Shown here in pieces: positions 56,582-64,000 of a stretch of DNA of 64,000 bases. Under the pieces are notes generated by a model. It was not told the DNA's origin, did no database searches, and worked only from the letters and a program-made list of their open reading frames with translations. The stretch's first letter is position 1, and each line of letters begins with the position of its first letter. This stretch comes from Symbiodinium natans (Eukaryota > Sar > Dinophyceae > Suessiales > Symbiodiniaceae), in the NCBI GenBank assembly GCA_905221605.1, contig CAJNDS010002628.1, positions 250,763 through 314,762 of the forward strand. Reading direction: 5' to 3'. A program made the translations under genes and the position numbers.

Positions 56582-56768
56582 ATGAAGAACCTCGTCATGG
56601 ACAGGCCGCTCCGAAGGAGAAAGAGCCCCAATACAGACTCCTCGAAGCGGAGCCCGAGATTGCGAGTCCTTTTTGGAATGCTCAAAGACTCGGCCTTCTT
56701 TGCCCCTGTAGAGCCCTTGTAGAAAGCCAAGGAGATCCAGAAGCGCCAACAGTCGCATAAAGCCCCGA
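56582..56768 (+). CDS. Small ORF of 46 codons plus following exon-like piece
   Basis: ATG at 56582 after an in-frame TAA: MKNLVMDRPLRRRKSPNTDS then SKRSPRLRVLFGMLKDSAFF, ending TAG (56720-56722). The next frame KAKEIQKRQQSHKAP follows at once after TTGTAG, which could act as an acceptor. A minus-strand frame of 80 codons overlaps. Strand uncertain. Confidence 0.35.
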
Positions 56769-56994
56769 ACCCTGCTATTAAGCTCCCAAAGTCTACACGC
56801 CCGCAAGGCCTAAACGCCCTAAACCCTAAACCCTAAACCCCAATGAGCCGCAGGTGAAGGCCATGTGACCACCAATGCCCACAAGAGCCCTGGCAGCACA
56901 GGGTCTCAGGGCCACAGGGCTTTAGGCTTTAGGGTTTAGGGTGTAGGGTTTAGGGTTTAGGGTTAGGGTTTAGGGTTTAGGGTTTAGGGTAGCG

Positions 56995-57106
56995 AAGTTA
57001 CTTGACCCCCCTTGCCTTGAATGGGGTCCCCTTGTATACAGTGAAAAATCCAAGGGCCCATGCTTCAGAACCCCTTAAAAACATGCTAAGGGGGCCCATG
57101 TAACTA
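56995..57106. mobile_element. TIR element, family U
   Basis: AGTTACTTGACCCCCCTT and AAGGGGGCCCATGTAACT are inverted ends of a 112-base non-coding element. Beyond it (57110-57290) lie a C-run, an A-run and AT-rich sequence. Confidence 0.75.
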
Positions 57107-57293
57107 CGCTTGGAGCTTTGGGGCTTCAGGGCCCCCCCACCCCCCCCCCCCCAAAAAAAAACAAAAAAGTCTATTAATAACAGTAAAAAGAAGAATAACA
57201 AGCAAAAACAACTGCCAAACATGCGAAGCAAGCCTATAAATACACGAACATCTGTGTAAACAAGGTAAGAATAGAAGAGAACATGCCCCTAAG

Positions 57294-57386
57294 ATGCTGA
57301 AGGGGTGTTGGGTGGCTTCCGAGGAAGTGGCTCCGCTCAGGGAGTGCGCCTACGGCCTCCAAGCAGCCATGGGAGGCAGATTCCTT
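57294..57386 (+). CDS. Exon-like island leading into the GTGCGTT array
   Basis: ATG at 57294, frame MLKGCWVASEEVAPLRECAY then GLQAAMGGRFLC. Protein-like. The frame stays open through the following 7-base repeat only because that repeat contains no stop. Confidence 0.45.
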
Positions 57387-57912
57387 TGTGTGTTGTGCGT
57401 TGTGCGTTGTGCGTTGTGCGTTGTGCGTTGTGCGTTGTGCGTTGTGCGTTGTGTGCTGTGCGTTGTGCGTTGTGCGTTGTGCGTTGTGCGTTGTGCGTTG
57501 TGCGTTGTGCGTTGTGTGCTGTGCGTTGTGCGTTGTGCGTTGTGCGTTGTGCGTTGTGTGCTGTGCGTTGTGCGTTGTGCGTTGTGCGTTGTGCGTTGTG
57601 CGTTGTGTGCTGTGCGTTGTGCGTTGTGCGTTGTGCGTTGTGCGTTGTGTGCTGTGCGTTGTGCGTTGTGCGTTGTGCGTTGTGCGTTGTGCGTTGTGCG
57701 TTGTGCGTTGTGCGTTGTGCGTTGTGCGTTGTGTTGTGCGTTGTGCGTTGTGTGCTGTGTGTTGTGCGTTGTGCGTTGTGCGTTGTGCGTTGTGCGTTGT
57801 GCGTTGTGCGTTGTGTGTTGTGCGTTGTGCGTTGTGCGTTGTGCGTTGAGCGTTGTGCGTTGTGCGTTGTGCGTTGTGCGTTGTGCGTTGTGCGTTGTGC
57901 GTTGTGCGTTTT
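57387..57912. repeat. (GTGCGTT)n minisatellite with spaced GTGTGCT variants
   Basis: About 75 units of a 7-base repeat. GTGTGCT variants start at 57451, 57514, 57556, 57605 and 57647 (spacing 9, 6, 7 and 6 units) and at 57750 after a 2-base contraction near 57731. All three plus frames are open and would give CALCVVR repeats; not treated as protein. Confidence 0.95.
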
Positions 57913-58099
57913 AGTTTGTGTTTTGGGAGGTGGGCGTTGTGGTGGTGTGGGGTAGGGTTTAGGGTTTAGGGTTTAGGGTTTAGGGTTTAGGGTTGGTTTA
58001 GGGTTTAGGGTTTATAAGGTTTAGGGCTTAGGGTTTAGGGTTTAGGGTTTAGGGTTTAGGGTTTAGGGTTTAGGGTTTAGGGTTTTGCGCTACTAGGTT

Positions 58100-58340
58100 T
58101 TCTGGGGCTTGAAACCCTAAACCCTGGGCCCTGAAACCCTAAACACAGGCCCTGAGGCCTTGAAACCCTAAACACAGGCCCTGAGGCCTTGAAACCCTAA
58201 ACGCTGGGCCCTGAACCCCTAAACACAGGCCCTGAGGCCTTGAAACCCTAAACGCTGGGCCCTGAAACCCCTAAACACAGGCCCTGAAACCTTGAAACCC
58301 TAAACGCTGGGCCCTGAAACCCTAAACACAGGCCCTGAAA
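58100..58340. repeat. Tandem repeat of about 30-60 bases around CCTTGAAACCCTAAAC
   Basis: Units of ACAGGCCCTGAGGCCTTGAA or GCTGGGCCCTGAA followed by ACCCTAAAC repeat about eight times, alternating. Ends at a 13-base G run. Confidence 0.85.
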
Positions 58341-58354
58341 GGGGGGGGGGGGGA

Positions 58355-58672
58355 TTTTACAATTGCCGGCGAAGTTTTGACAATTGCCGGCCAAGTTTTG
58401 ACAATTGCCGGCCAAGTTTTGACAATTGCCGGCCAACTTCTGACAGTTGCCGGCCAACGTTCGACAGTTCCGGCCCGTGAAATTGTCAAAAAGTTGGCCG
58501 GCAATTGTCAAAAGTTGGCCGGCAATTGTAAAAGTGTCGAAAGTTGGCCGGCAATTGTCAAAAAAGTTGGCCGGCAATTGCAAAAAAAAATTGCCGGCCA
58601 ACTTGTGACAATTGCCGGCCAACTTTTGACAATTGCCGGCCAACTTTTTGACAATTGCCGGCCAAGTCATTA
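58355..58672. repeat. 21-base repeat array that switches orientation twice
   Basis: Fourteen copies of ACAATTGCCGGCCAAnTTTTG: six in plus orientation (58355-58478), four inverted (58479-58580), four plus (58585-58672). Each unit contains the palindrome GCCGGC. The block can fold into long stems. Flanked by a G run and by the start of a TTTAGGG array. Confidence 0.95.
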
Positions 58673-58792
58673 GGGTTTATATACATATGAAAGAGAGGTT
58701 TAGGGTTTAGGGTTTAGGGTTTAGGGTTTAGGGTTTAGGGTTTAGGGTTTAGGGTTTAGGGTTTAGGGTTTAGGGTTTAGGGTTTAGGGGTT

Positions 58793-58868
58793 CACAGCGT
58801 GGAGTCCCGGGATCCGCTCCGCCTGTGGTCGCGAAGCTGTTTCAACCCAGCACCGCTTGTCTTTGTTT
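58793..58868 (+). CDS. Exon-like island
   Basis: Frame SQRGVPGSAPPVVAKLFQPS then TACLCF, between two TTTAGGG blocks. Composition only. Confidence 0.4.
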
Positions 58869-59140
58869 TGGGTTTAGAACTGTGAACCTAGGGTTTAGGG
58901 TTTAGGGTTTAGGGTTTAGGGTTTAGGGTTTTTGGGTTTTTTGGGTTTAGGATTGTGAATCCAGGTTTGGGGGCTTAGGTTTCGAGAGGGGGGGGGGGGG
59001 GGGTGAAGAAAACAGCACCCCCCCCCCCCCTAAGCCACAGGGTGGGCTTATTTTCTCTGGGCGGGTTCTAGGATAGGCTGGGGATTGTTTAGTTCACTCT
59101 GCGGGTTCAGGATGTATTCTGCTGTGACGGCTAGTCGCTT

Positions 59141-59264
59141 ATAGGAATATGGTAGAAGACAAATAGTTGGAAACTCAATAGCCTCAATCCCTAAGAGTAA
59201 AGTATAGGGAATCCCAGCACTATTTGTCCTTAAAAAGGCTTCCAACTTTTGGGGTTTACTGTAG
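59141..59264. mobile_element. Family P element, copy 2 (decayed left arm)
   Basis: Right end GGCTTCCAACTTTTGGGGTTTACTGTAG matches 26801-26917. Left arm AATAGTTGGAAAC is only partly complementary. Confidence 0.55.
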
Positions 59265-59341
59265 AGGCTAGGCCTTTCGACAAAAGGATCCATTTAAAAG
59301 ACCCTCTAAGCCCCTGAAACCCCCCTCAATCTTTGAGACAG

Positions 59342-59398
59342 GACGCCCGGAAAGAGCGGTGGCAGCTTGGCAAAGAGCAGTGGTTTTGGGTTCCTTAG
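59342..59398 (+). CDS. Short exon with acceptor, ends in a stop
   Basis: TTGAGACAG precedes the frame DARKERWQLGKEQWFWVP, TAG. Short. Could splice at GGTTCC before the stop. Confidence 0.4.
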   Translation, partial: DARKERWQLGKEQWFWVP

Positions 59399-59617
59399 GA
59401 GTACTTGGAAATAAGTTTCTATTTTGGGGGTACTATGATTCCTCAGAAACTGCAACAACTAGGATTTTGGTAGGGTTCCAAGTTCCGTATAGGTTTGTGA
59501 TGTAGGGTTTTCTGTGGTTGAAGTTTTAGGGCTCAGGTTCCAGGATCGGGAGCTCAGGAGTTTCGGGCTTTTTTGGGGGCTTAGACCCTAAACCCGAAAC
59601 CCTAAACCCTAAACCGA

Positions 59618-59689
59618 GGTGCGCGGAAGACACTACCTAGCAGCCTCTCAGACATCTCAGAGTTCCCTTGGCGCGCCCTTCTGTCATGA
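59618..59689 (+). CDS. Exon-like island, ends in a stop
   Basis: Frame GARKTLPSSLSDISEFPWRA then LLS, TGA. Between CCCTAAA and TTTAGGG blocks. Confidence 0.4.
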   Translation, partial: GARKTLPSSLSDISEFPWRALLS

Positions 59690-59936
59690 AAACCCATCCC
59701 AGCCCATGTCCCGGGGGCGGGTTGGTGGGTTTAGGGTTTAGGGTTTAGGGTTTAGGGTTTAGGGTTTAGGGTTTAGGGTTTAGGGTTTAGGGTTGAGGGT
59801 TTAGGGTTTAGGGTTTAGGGTTCATGGGTTCAGGGGTTCAGGGGTTCAGGGGTTTGAGGGTTTAGGTTTCAGAAGCAACAGCATATGTGTGACTCAGACT
59901 GAATTGTCCAAAGAAGCAGTTGGCAAACGGACCTCC

Positions 59937-60053
59937 ACGCGGCTTTTTGTTTATGGTTTCCCTTAAGGGCTTAGGGTTTAGGGTTTAGGGTTTAGGGCTT
60001 AGGGTTTAGGGCTTAAGGGTGCCCTTATCATAATATGGTTACTGGGCTACCAT
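59937..60053. mobile_element. Family B element split by a telomere-type block
   Basis: Left half GGCTTTTTGTTTATGGTTTCCCTT resembles 42303-42331. The right half (60015-60053) is identical to 42355-42393 over about 38 bases (GGGTGCCCTTATCA to CTGGGCTACCATG). Between them are about ten GGGTTTA/GGGCTTA units. Confidence 0.8.
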
Positions 60054-60085
60054 GCCTTAAACTTCCAACCTCAAACCTTTAAACC

Positions 60086-60170
60086 ACCCGACAGCCTGAA
60101 GGAGCCCACGCTCAAATCAAGCCCCACATTCAATCTGGTCAACCTGCTTAATCCGCCTCTACACTCACCC
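60086..60170 (+). CDS. Exon-like island, weak
   Basis: Frame DSLKEPTLKSSPTFNLVNLL then NPPLHSP. Composition only. Confidence 0.3.
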
Positions 60171-60374
60171 TAAACCCTAAACCCTAAACCCTGAACCCTA
60201 AACCCTAAACCCTAAACACTGGGGCAGTTCGAGGTGCTTTGGGGGAGTGAGGGGCGCAACTTGCCAAACAAAAGCAGGCCGTCAGGCCTGAAAGCACATA
60301 AACTTAAACCCAAACCGTTAATCGCTCTGAAGACACTACAGTGTGAATCATGTCCTTAAACCTCAAGACCCTAG

Positions 60375-60536
60375 GACAAAAAAGGCCCTGAAGCCCAAGA
60401 AGCACTGAGGCTCGAGCTCATGGCCGGTGGGACCAAAGCACGCTCGGAGGAGCTGCGCACAGACCTGACACCCCAAAGCAATCCGTCAAGCCCATGGGCC
60501 CTAAGAAACCTCAAAGCCCAAAAGAAACTTCGCTAA
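60375..60536 (+). CDS. Probable terminal exon, 53 codons
   Basis: After CCTAG the frame reads DKKGPEAQEALRLELMAGGT, KARSEELRTDLTPQSNPSSP then WALRNLKAQKKLR, TAA. Highly charged. Contains an internal ATG. Product not recognised. Confidence 0.5.
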   Translation, partial: DKKGPEAQEALRLELMAGGTKARSEELRTDLTPQSNPSSPWALRNLKAQKKLR

Positions 60537-60935
60537 GAAAACAAGAGCCGCAACAGCCTTAAGAACCCTATAAGGACCCGAACAACCCTTAAAGCCCTAA
60601 AGGGCCTGACCCCTGAACCCAAATCAGATCATGGGCTGAGGGGGTTAAAGGTTGAAGGCCCCGGAAGACCCAACAAGACTCTTTTGCCATGTTTTCCCCT
60701 GTCAAGACGAACCAACCCCCAAAAAAGGGACCCTTAGTGATAACGACTACTGCGCTCCGGAGGGCTTTGGGGCTTAAGGGATAGGTTACAGGCACAGCCC
60801 CCTCCCCACCCGCCGGGGGAAAGGATTATAAGTTTGAGAAGCAAACCCCCAAACTACAGTTGGTATAGTAACCCTAAACCCAAAACCCTAAACCGTAAAT
60901 CCTGTTCCCTATTTAGCAAGGATTTCCTTTTTCGA

Positions 60936-61040
60936 CCCTAAACCCTAAACCCTAAACCCTAAACCCTAAACCCTAAACCCTAAACCCTAAACCCTAAACC
61001 CTAAACCCTAAACCCTAAACCCTAAACCCTAAACCCTAAG
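60936..61040 (-). repeat. CCCTAAA array
   Basis: About 15 perfect units. 60540-60935 before it holds degenerate unique sequence and a weak 68-codon minus frame (60589-60795). Confidence 0.95.
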
Positions 61041-61208
61041 GGACTCTGCCCATGCTCCATCCCTTGCAGGGACCTGTAGATCGGGGTCCTGATTATGCAC
61101 TTCTAGGTCTGGGGTTCAGGGCTTCGGGTTTTGTAGGTTTTAGGGTTTAGGGTTTAGGTTTTAGGGTTCCGGGTTTGGGGTTTGGGGTTTAGGGTTTAGG
61201 GTTTAGGG

Positions 61209-61310
61209 ATGTTCTGTAGTTGAAGCCGTGCTCCCTGGCAAACGGGTGCTCGGCTCTCTGGGTCCTGCTTCTTCAGGAGCTGCCCTCGTCGCCGCAGCGG
61301 AGGAAGGCTG
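61209..61310 (+). CDS. Exon-like island, ends in a stop
   Basis: Frame CSVVEAVLPGKRVLGSLGPA then SSGAALVAAAEEG, TGA. An alternative uses the acceptor CTGCTTCTTCAG at about 61278 and reads ELPSSPQRRKAEAPKNGRAP. Both look coding. Confidence 0.45.
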
Positions 61311-61570
61311 AGGCCCCGAAAAATGGCAGGGCGCCATTTTCGCCCTAACCCTAAACCCTAAACCCTAAACCCTAACCCCTAAACCCCTAAACCCTAACCC
61401 CTAAACCCCTAAACCCTAAACCATAAACCCTAAACCCTAAACCCTAAACCCTAAACCCTAAACCCTCCCGAACCCTAAACCCCTAAACGCGGCCGGGCCG
61501 AGTGGAGGAGGGTTGAGAGTGGCGTCGAGGGCCCCATGAGTGCTAAGGGCCTCCCCGCGTGGTGAGAAGT

Positions 61571-61760
61571 TCAACCTAAGTCCCCAAAAACTCCACCGTA
61601 TCCAGAGCCAGAACCCTCACTCCTTGCAAACCCTATACCCTTCCCAGGACCCAGAGTAGGCCTTGCTTCATTTTCGTGCAGTTCAGGTTCCGTTATAAAT
61701 GGGTCTGGCTTCAAAAAACACCCCCCCTCCCCAACCTGTCGATTCAACCTATACCTCCCT
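61571..61760 (-). CDS. Possible minus-strand coding island
   Basis: Minus frame with RYRLNRQVGEGGCFLKPDPF and TEPELHENEARPTLGPGKG. A plus frame is also open. Strand undecided. Confidence 0.35.
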
Positions 61761-61886
61761 AAGTTACCCGAAACCCTGAGCACTAAACCCCAAACCCCAG
61801 ACCCCAAGCCCCAAACCCCAAACCCCAAGCCCCAAACCCCAAACCCCAAACCCGAAACCCTAAACCCTAAACCCCCCCCCTAAGAG

Positions 61887-61994
61887 CCCCTTCAATTCTG
61901 CGGAGAGGCACTGCCGGAACCCTTGCCGGAGCCCAAGGCCAAGCGGCCTCACACGGAGGAGGCCGGCCTCGCAAGTAGCGGTAGTAGCGGGTAG
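61887..61994 (+). CDS. Probable terminal exon, 35 codons
   Basis: Frame PLQFCGEALPEPLPEPKAKR then PHTEEAGLASSGSSG, TAG. Preceded by a C-run and TAAGAG. Pro/Glu-rich. Product unknown. Confidence 0.45.
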   Translation, partial: PLQFCGEALPEPLPEPKAKRPHTEEAGLASSGSSG

Positions 61995-62012
61995 AGGTCC
62001 TTGATTTGTAGA

Positions 62013-62190
62013 GCTTGGTAGTGGAGTAGGGAACCCTTTAGGGTTTAGGGTTTAGGGTTTAGGGTTTAGGGTGTAGGGTGTAGGGTGTAGGGCTTAGGGT
62101 TTTTGAACCTTTTGGGGTAATACAATCCCCCTTATAATCCCAAAGGTTAACCTTTAGTTCCCCTAGGTACTGGACAACTAAGATAAGTTG
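62013..62190. mobile_element. Family M-related element with telomere block
   Basis: AGTGGAGTAGGGAACCC, a TTTAGGG block, then GGTTAACCTTTAGTTCCCC and TACTGGACAACTAAG as in 43384-43605. Rearranged copy. Confidence 0.55.
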
Positions 62191-62227
62191 TTGACAGTCT
62201 TACAGAATCGCTCGGTCAGAATAAGTT

Positions 62228-62640
62228 TTGAGTTGCCTTGAGCAGCGTATAGTCGGGATACTTTTCTTGCTGTGTGTGCTTACTAGGGCACGTTTTGGGG
62301 GTTTAGGGTTTTGGGTTCAGGTGATCTCTCCGCAGGGGCTCGAAAGATGGCGTTTGCTGCACAAAGTCGCATATCACGTGGGGTATGGTCTGGTTTGGCG
62401 TTGGTCTCTTGGGTCGCTCTTGTGCTGCTACGTCCTGTCTTCTAATGACTCGTATCTACTCGTTCTGGCTGCGGGTTGCTCTATGCAAAGCAGCGGGACA
62501 TCTGCTGCCTGTTGTTGAGCGCCTCTTTTGCTTCAGGTGCCGTCGTCACAAAACATTCGCCCACGACGTAGATCACTGGGCTGATGTGGGGCTGAGGGAT
62601 TTAGGTCCGGCTTTGGGGATGCGGGTTATGTAGGTGTGCG
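62228..62640 (+). CDS. Uncertain coding region
   Basis: Two overlapping frames (96 and 82 codons) and a third short one, MAFAAQSRISRGVWSGLALV then SWVALVLLRPVF, after the acceptor GATCTCTCCGCAG. The third has a hydrophobic end. Frame not resolvable by eye. Confidence 0.3.
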
Positions 62641-62691
62641 GTCTCGGCGCAGATGTCGGCTTGGTCAAGATCCATGCCCACCGATGGACCC

Positions 62692-62974
62692 TATACCCCA
62701 CATACCCTTCAATGAAGGACGACGTATTTTGAGCAAGGGGGGGAGTTGGGTGTGGGTTGGCTAGGATCTCTAGGTCCGAAAAGCCTTAAACCCTAAACCC
62801 TAAACCCTAAACCCTACACCCTAAACCCTAAACCCTAAACCCACCAAACTATGAGCTTTTCTTTCGCCAGAGCAGCCGCACAGGATCAGTGGCAGGATTG
62901 GCCGCAGAGCAAGAGCCATGAGGAGGCCACCCCTTTCATCGCCGCCCTAAATCCTAAGACCCTAAGTGAAGCAG
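62692..62974 (+). repeat. Recent duplication, copy 1 (with 63562-63841)
   Basis: 283 bases nearly identical to 63562-63841: intron-like part (CGATGGACCCTATACCCCAC...), a CCCTAAA block differing by a few units, the acceptor CTTTCGCCAG and the exon. Only a handful of substitutions are visible. Confidence 0.95.
62871..62974 (+). CDS. Duplicated exon, copy 1
   Basis: After CTTTTCTTTCGCCAG the frame reads AAAQDQWQDWPQSKSHEEAT then PFIAALNPKTLSEA. Canonical acceptor; ends in TTTAGGG repeats (GCAG|GGTTTAG). Product unknown. Confidence 0.55.
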
Positions 62975-63097
62975 GGTTTAGGGTTTAGGGTTTAGGGTTT
63001 AGGGTTTAGGGTTTAGGGTTTAGGGTTTAGGGTTTAGGGTTTAGGCTACGTATACCGCTTGCAAGATGCTTGTGCCGAGTACGGTTTCTCTTACTAG

Positions 63098-63172
63098 TAT
63101 CCAAGTGTATACGCTCACTAATACTTATAAGGAACCCAAGGCGCACTCGCCACGAACAGTAATATAAACCCT
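63098..63172. repeat. Repeat family R, copy 2
   Basis: AAGTGTATACGCTCACTAAT, AAGGAACCCAA and CAGTAATATAAACCCT correspond to 35316-35394. Confidence 0.6.
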
Positions 63173-63300
63173 GTTCCGTATGAACAACAGCTACTCAGTA
63201 AAATTCCTCCTTTTTGCCCTGCAAGCACATGCAGAGCGTTTAGGCTTGTACTGGGTACTTAGCAAGCCCTTAACCCCAAAGCCCCAAAGAGAAACCTAAG

Positions 63301-63455
63301 CTCTAAATCCTAAACCCTAAACCCTAAACCCTAAACCTTAAAAGCCCTAAACCCTAAACCCTAAACCCTAAACCCTAAACCCTAAACCCTAAACCCTAAA
63401 CCCTAAACCCTAAACCCTAAACCCTAAACCCTAAACCCTAAACCCTAAATCCCAA
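63301..63455 (-). repeat. CCCTAAA array followed by C-runs
   Basis: About 20 units, then C-rich tracts at 63480-63560 that border duplication copy 2. Confidence 0.95.
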
Positions 63456-63561
63456 ACCCTGCCCTTTGTTTTGTCTGCCCCCCCCCCCCCCCTCCCCCCT
63501 TTGCCAAACATCGAAGTAGAGTCATGGGTCCCCCCCCCCTACCCCCCCCCCCCCCCCCGTG

Positions 63562-63841
63562 CGATGGACCCTATACCCCACATACCCTTCAATGAAGGAC
63601 GACGTATTTTGAGCAAGGGGGGGAGTTTGGGTGTGGGTTGGCTAGGATCCCTAGGTCCGAAAAGCCCTAAACCCTAAACCCTACACCCTAAACCCTAAAC
63701 CCTAAACCCACCAAACTATGAGCTTTTCTTTCGCCAGAGCAGCCGCACAGGATCAGTGGCAGGATTGGCCGCAGAGCAAGAGCCATGAGGAGGCCGCCCC
63801 TTTCATCGCCGCCCTAAATCCTAAGACCCTAAGTGAAGCAG
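63562..63841 (+). repeat. Recent duplication, copy 2
   Basis: See 62692-62974. The copies start about 870 bases apart in direct orientation, separated by unique sequence and a CCCTAAA array. Confidence 0.95.
63738..63841 (+). CDS. Duplicated exon, copy 2
   Basis: Same exon as 62871-62974 with one visible coding change (EEAT to EEAA, ACC to GCC). If both are used, the protein carries a tandem exon; if not, one is a spare. Confidence 0.5.
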
Positions 63842-63869
63842 GGTTTAGGGTTTAGGGTTTAGGGTTTAG

Positions 63870-63976
63870 GCTAGCCCAGTGGTACCCTTTTCCCTCTTTT
63901 GGGGTTCAAGGTTCCCTGATGAACGTAACCCAACCCAATAAAGGGTGCCCTTGTGATAATATGGTTACTGGGCTGC
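63870..63976. mobile_element. TIR element, family B, copy near the window end
   Basis: CTAGCCCAGTGGTACCC and GGTTACTGGGCTGCTG are inverted ends. The core AAAGGGTGCCCTTGTGATAATATGG matches 42281-42391. Confidence 0.8.
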
Positions 63977-64000
63977 TGAGTCCTAAGGCCCGCAGTCCCT

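Larger units (their letters stand above)
1..64000. repeat. Dispersed interstitial telomere-type repeats (TTTAGGG/CCCTAAA)
   Basis: Units of TTTAGGG or its complement recur through the whole window in blocks of one to more than forty copies, in both orientations, with frequent variants (TTCAGGG, TTTGGGG, TTGAGGG, TTTCGGG). The blocks separate exon-like islands and also occur inside introns of the ankyrin and M​FS genes. TTTAGGG is the plant-type telomere unit, also known from dinoflagellates. Because blocks alternate orientation and are interleaved with genes, this is interstitial repeat and not a chromosome end. Confidence 0.95.

Noticed and set aside
57294-57955. Long open frames of 153-216 codons with CALCVVR repeats
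   Set aside because: A 7-base repeat without stops is open in all three frames and gives the same heptapeptide periodicity. Only the first about 31 codons before the array look like real protein.
58355-58672. Protein-coding frames of 98-140 codons across the 21-base palindromic array
   Set aside because: Unit length is divisible by three, so frames stay open by repetition. Composition is AIVKKLAGN-like repeats with no flanking exon signals.
1-64000. A true chromosome end
   Set aside because: Telomere-type blocks are short, degenerate, in both orientations and interleaved with genes and elements; none extends to the window edges as a terminal array.

Overview
The window looks like nuclear DNA of a dinoflagellate, most likely a Suessiales/Symbiodiniaceae-type genome; a chromerid is the main alternative. 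The evidence is: telomere-type TTTAGGG/CCCTAAA repeats everywhere, introns with GA-AG, GC-AG and odder boundaries, an ankyrin protein of dinoflagellate style, a one-mismatch match to the 3' part of the dinoflagellate spliced leader, and a retrotransposon gag-like fragment. I saw no rRNA, tRNA, CRISPR or bacterial operon.

Most of the 64 kb is a mosaic. Arrays of (TTTAGGG)n or (CCCTAAA)n, often degenerate or homogenised to a local variant, alternate with 50-250 base GC-rich islands. Many islands read as single exons: one frame has a protein-like composition, and the edges often fit AG and GT splice sites. No long ORF exists apart from the ankyrin exon and the large transporter exon, so genes here appear to be made of many tiny exons with telomere-like DNA and small terminal-inverted-repeat (TIR) elements as intron filler. 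The exon calls are readings by eye, mostly without a named product, and are given at modest confidence.

Region by region: 0.2-0.8 kb holds minus-strand exon islands. An intact ankyrin gene lies at 1.4-3.3 kb (three exons, two TIR-element introns). Plus-strand exon islands fill 4.7-16.9 kb, including an EF-hand-like exon at 13.5 kb. A 10-exon MFS (Bcr/CflA-like) transporter lies at 17.1-20.1 kb; its introns are TIR elements of several families, one family used four times. A three-exon mini gene is at 20.5-21.3 kb, the longest telomere array at 21.8-22.1 kb and a gag fragment at 23.4 kb. A telomere-free repeat island with G-rich tracts lies at 25.3-26.9 kb. Further exon islands, MITE-like elements and duplications run through 27-49 kb. 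A U1/matrin-like zinc-finger gene is at 49.4-51.7 kb, a tail-anchored C terminus at 53.4-53.6 kb and a dense run of exons at 54.2-56.8 kb. A (GTGCGTT)n array is at 57.4-57.9 kb, a 21-base repeat array that flips orientation twice at 58.4-58.7 kb, and two near-identical 280-base copies of an exon plus intron segment at 62.7 and 63.6 kb.

The main result is that the ankyrin and MFS genes can be assembled by hand with perfect frame continuity. This shows that small TIR elements flanked by target duplications are this genome's introns (introner-like), and that telomeric arrays sit inside them, in several cases flanked by direct duplications or seeded at a pre-existing AAACCC.
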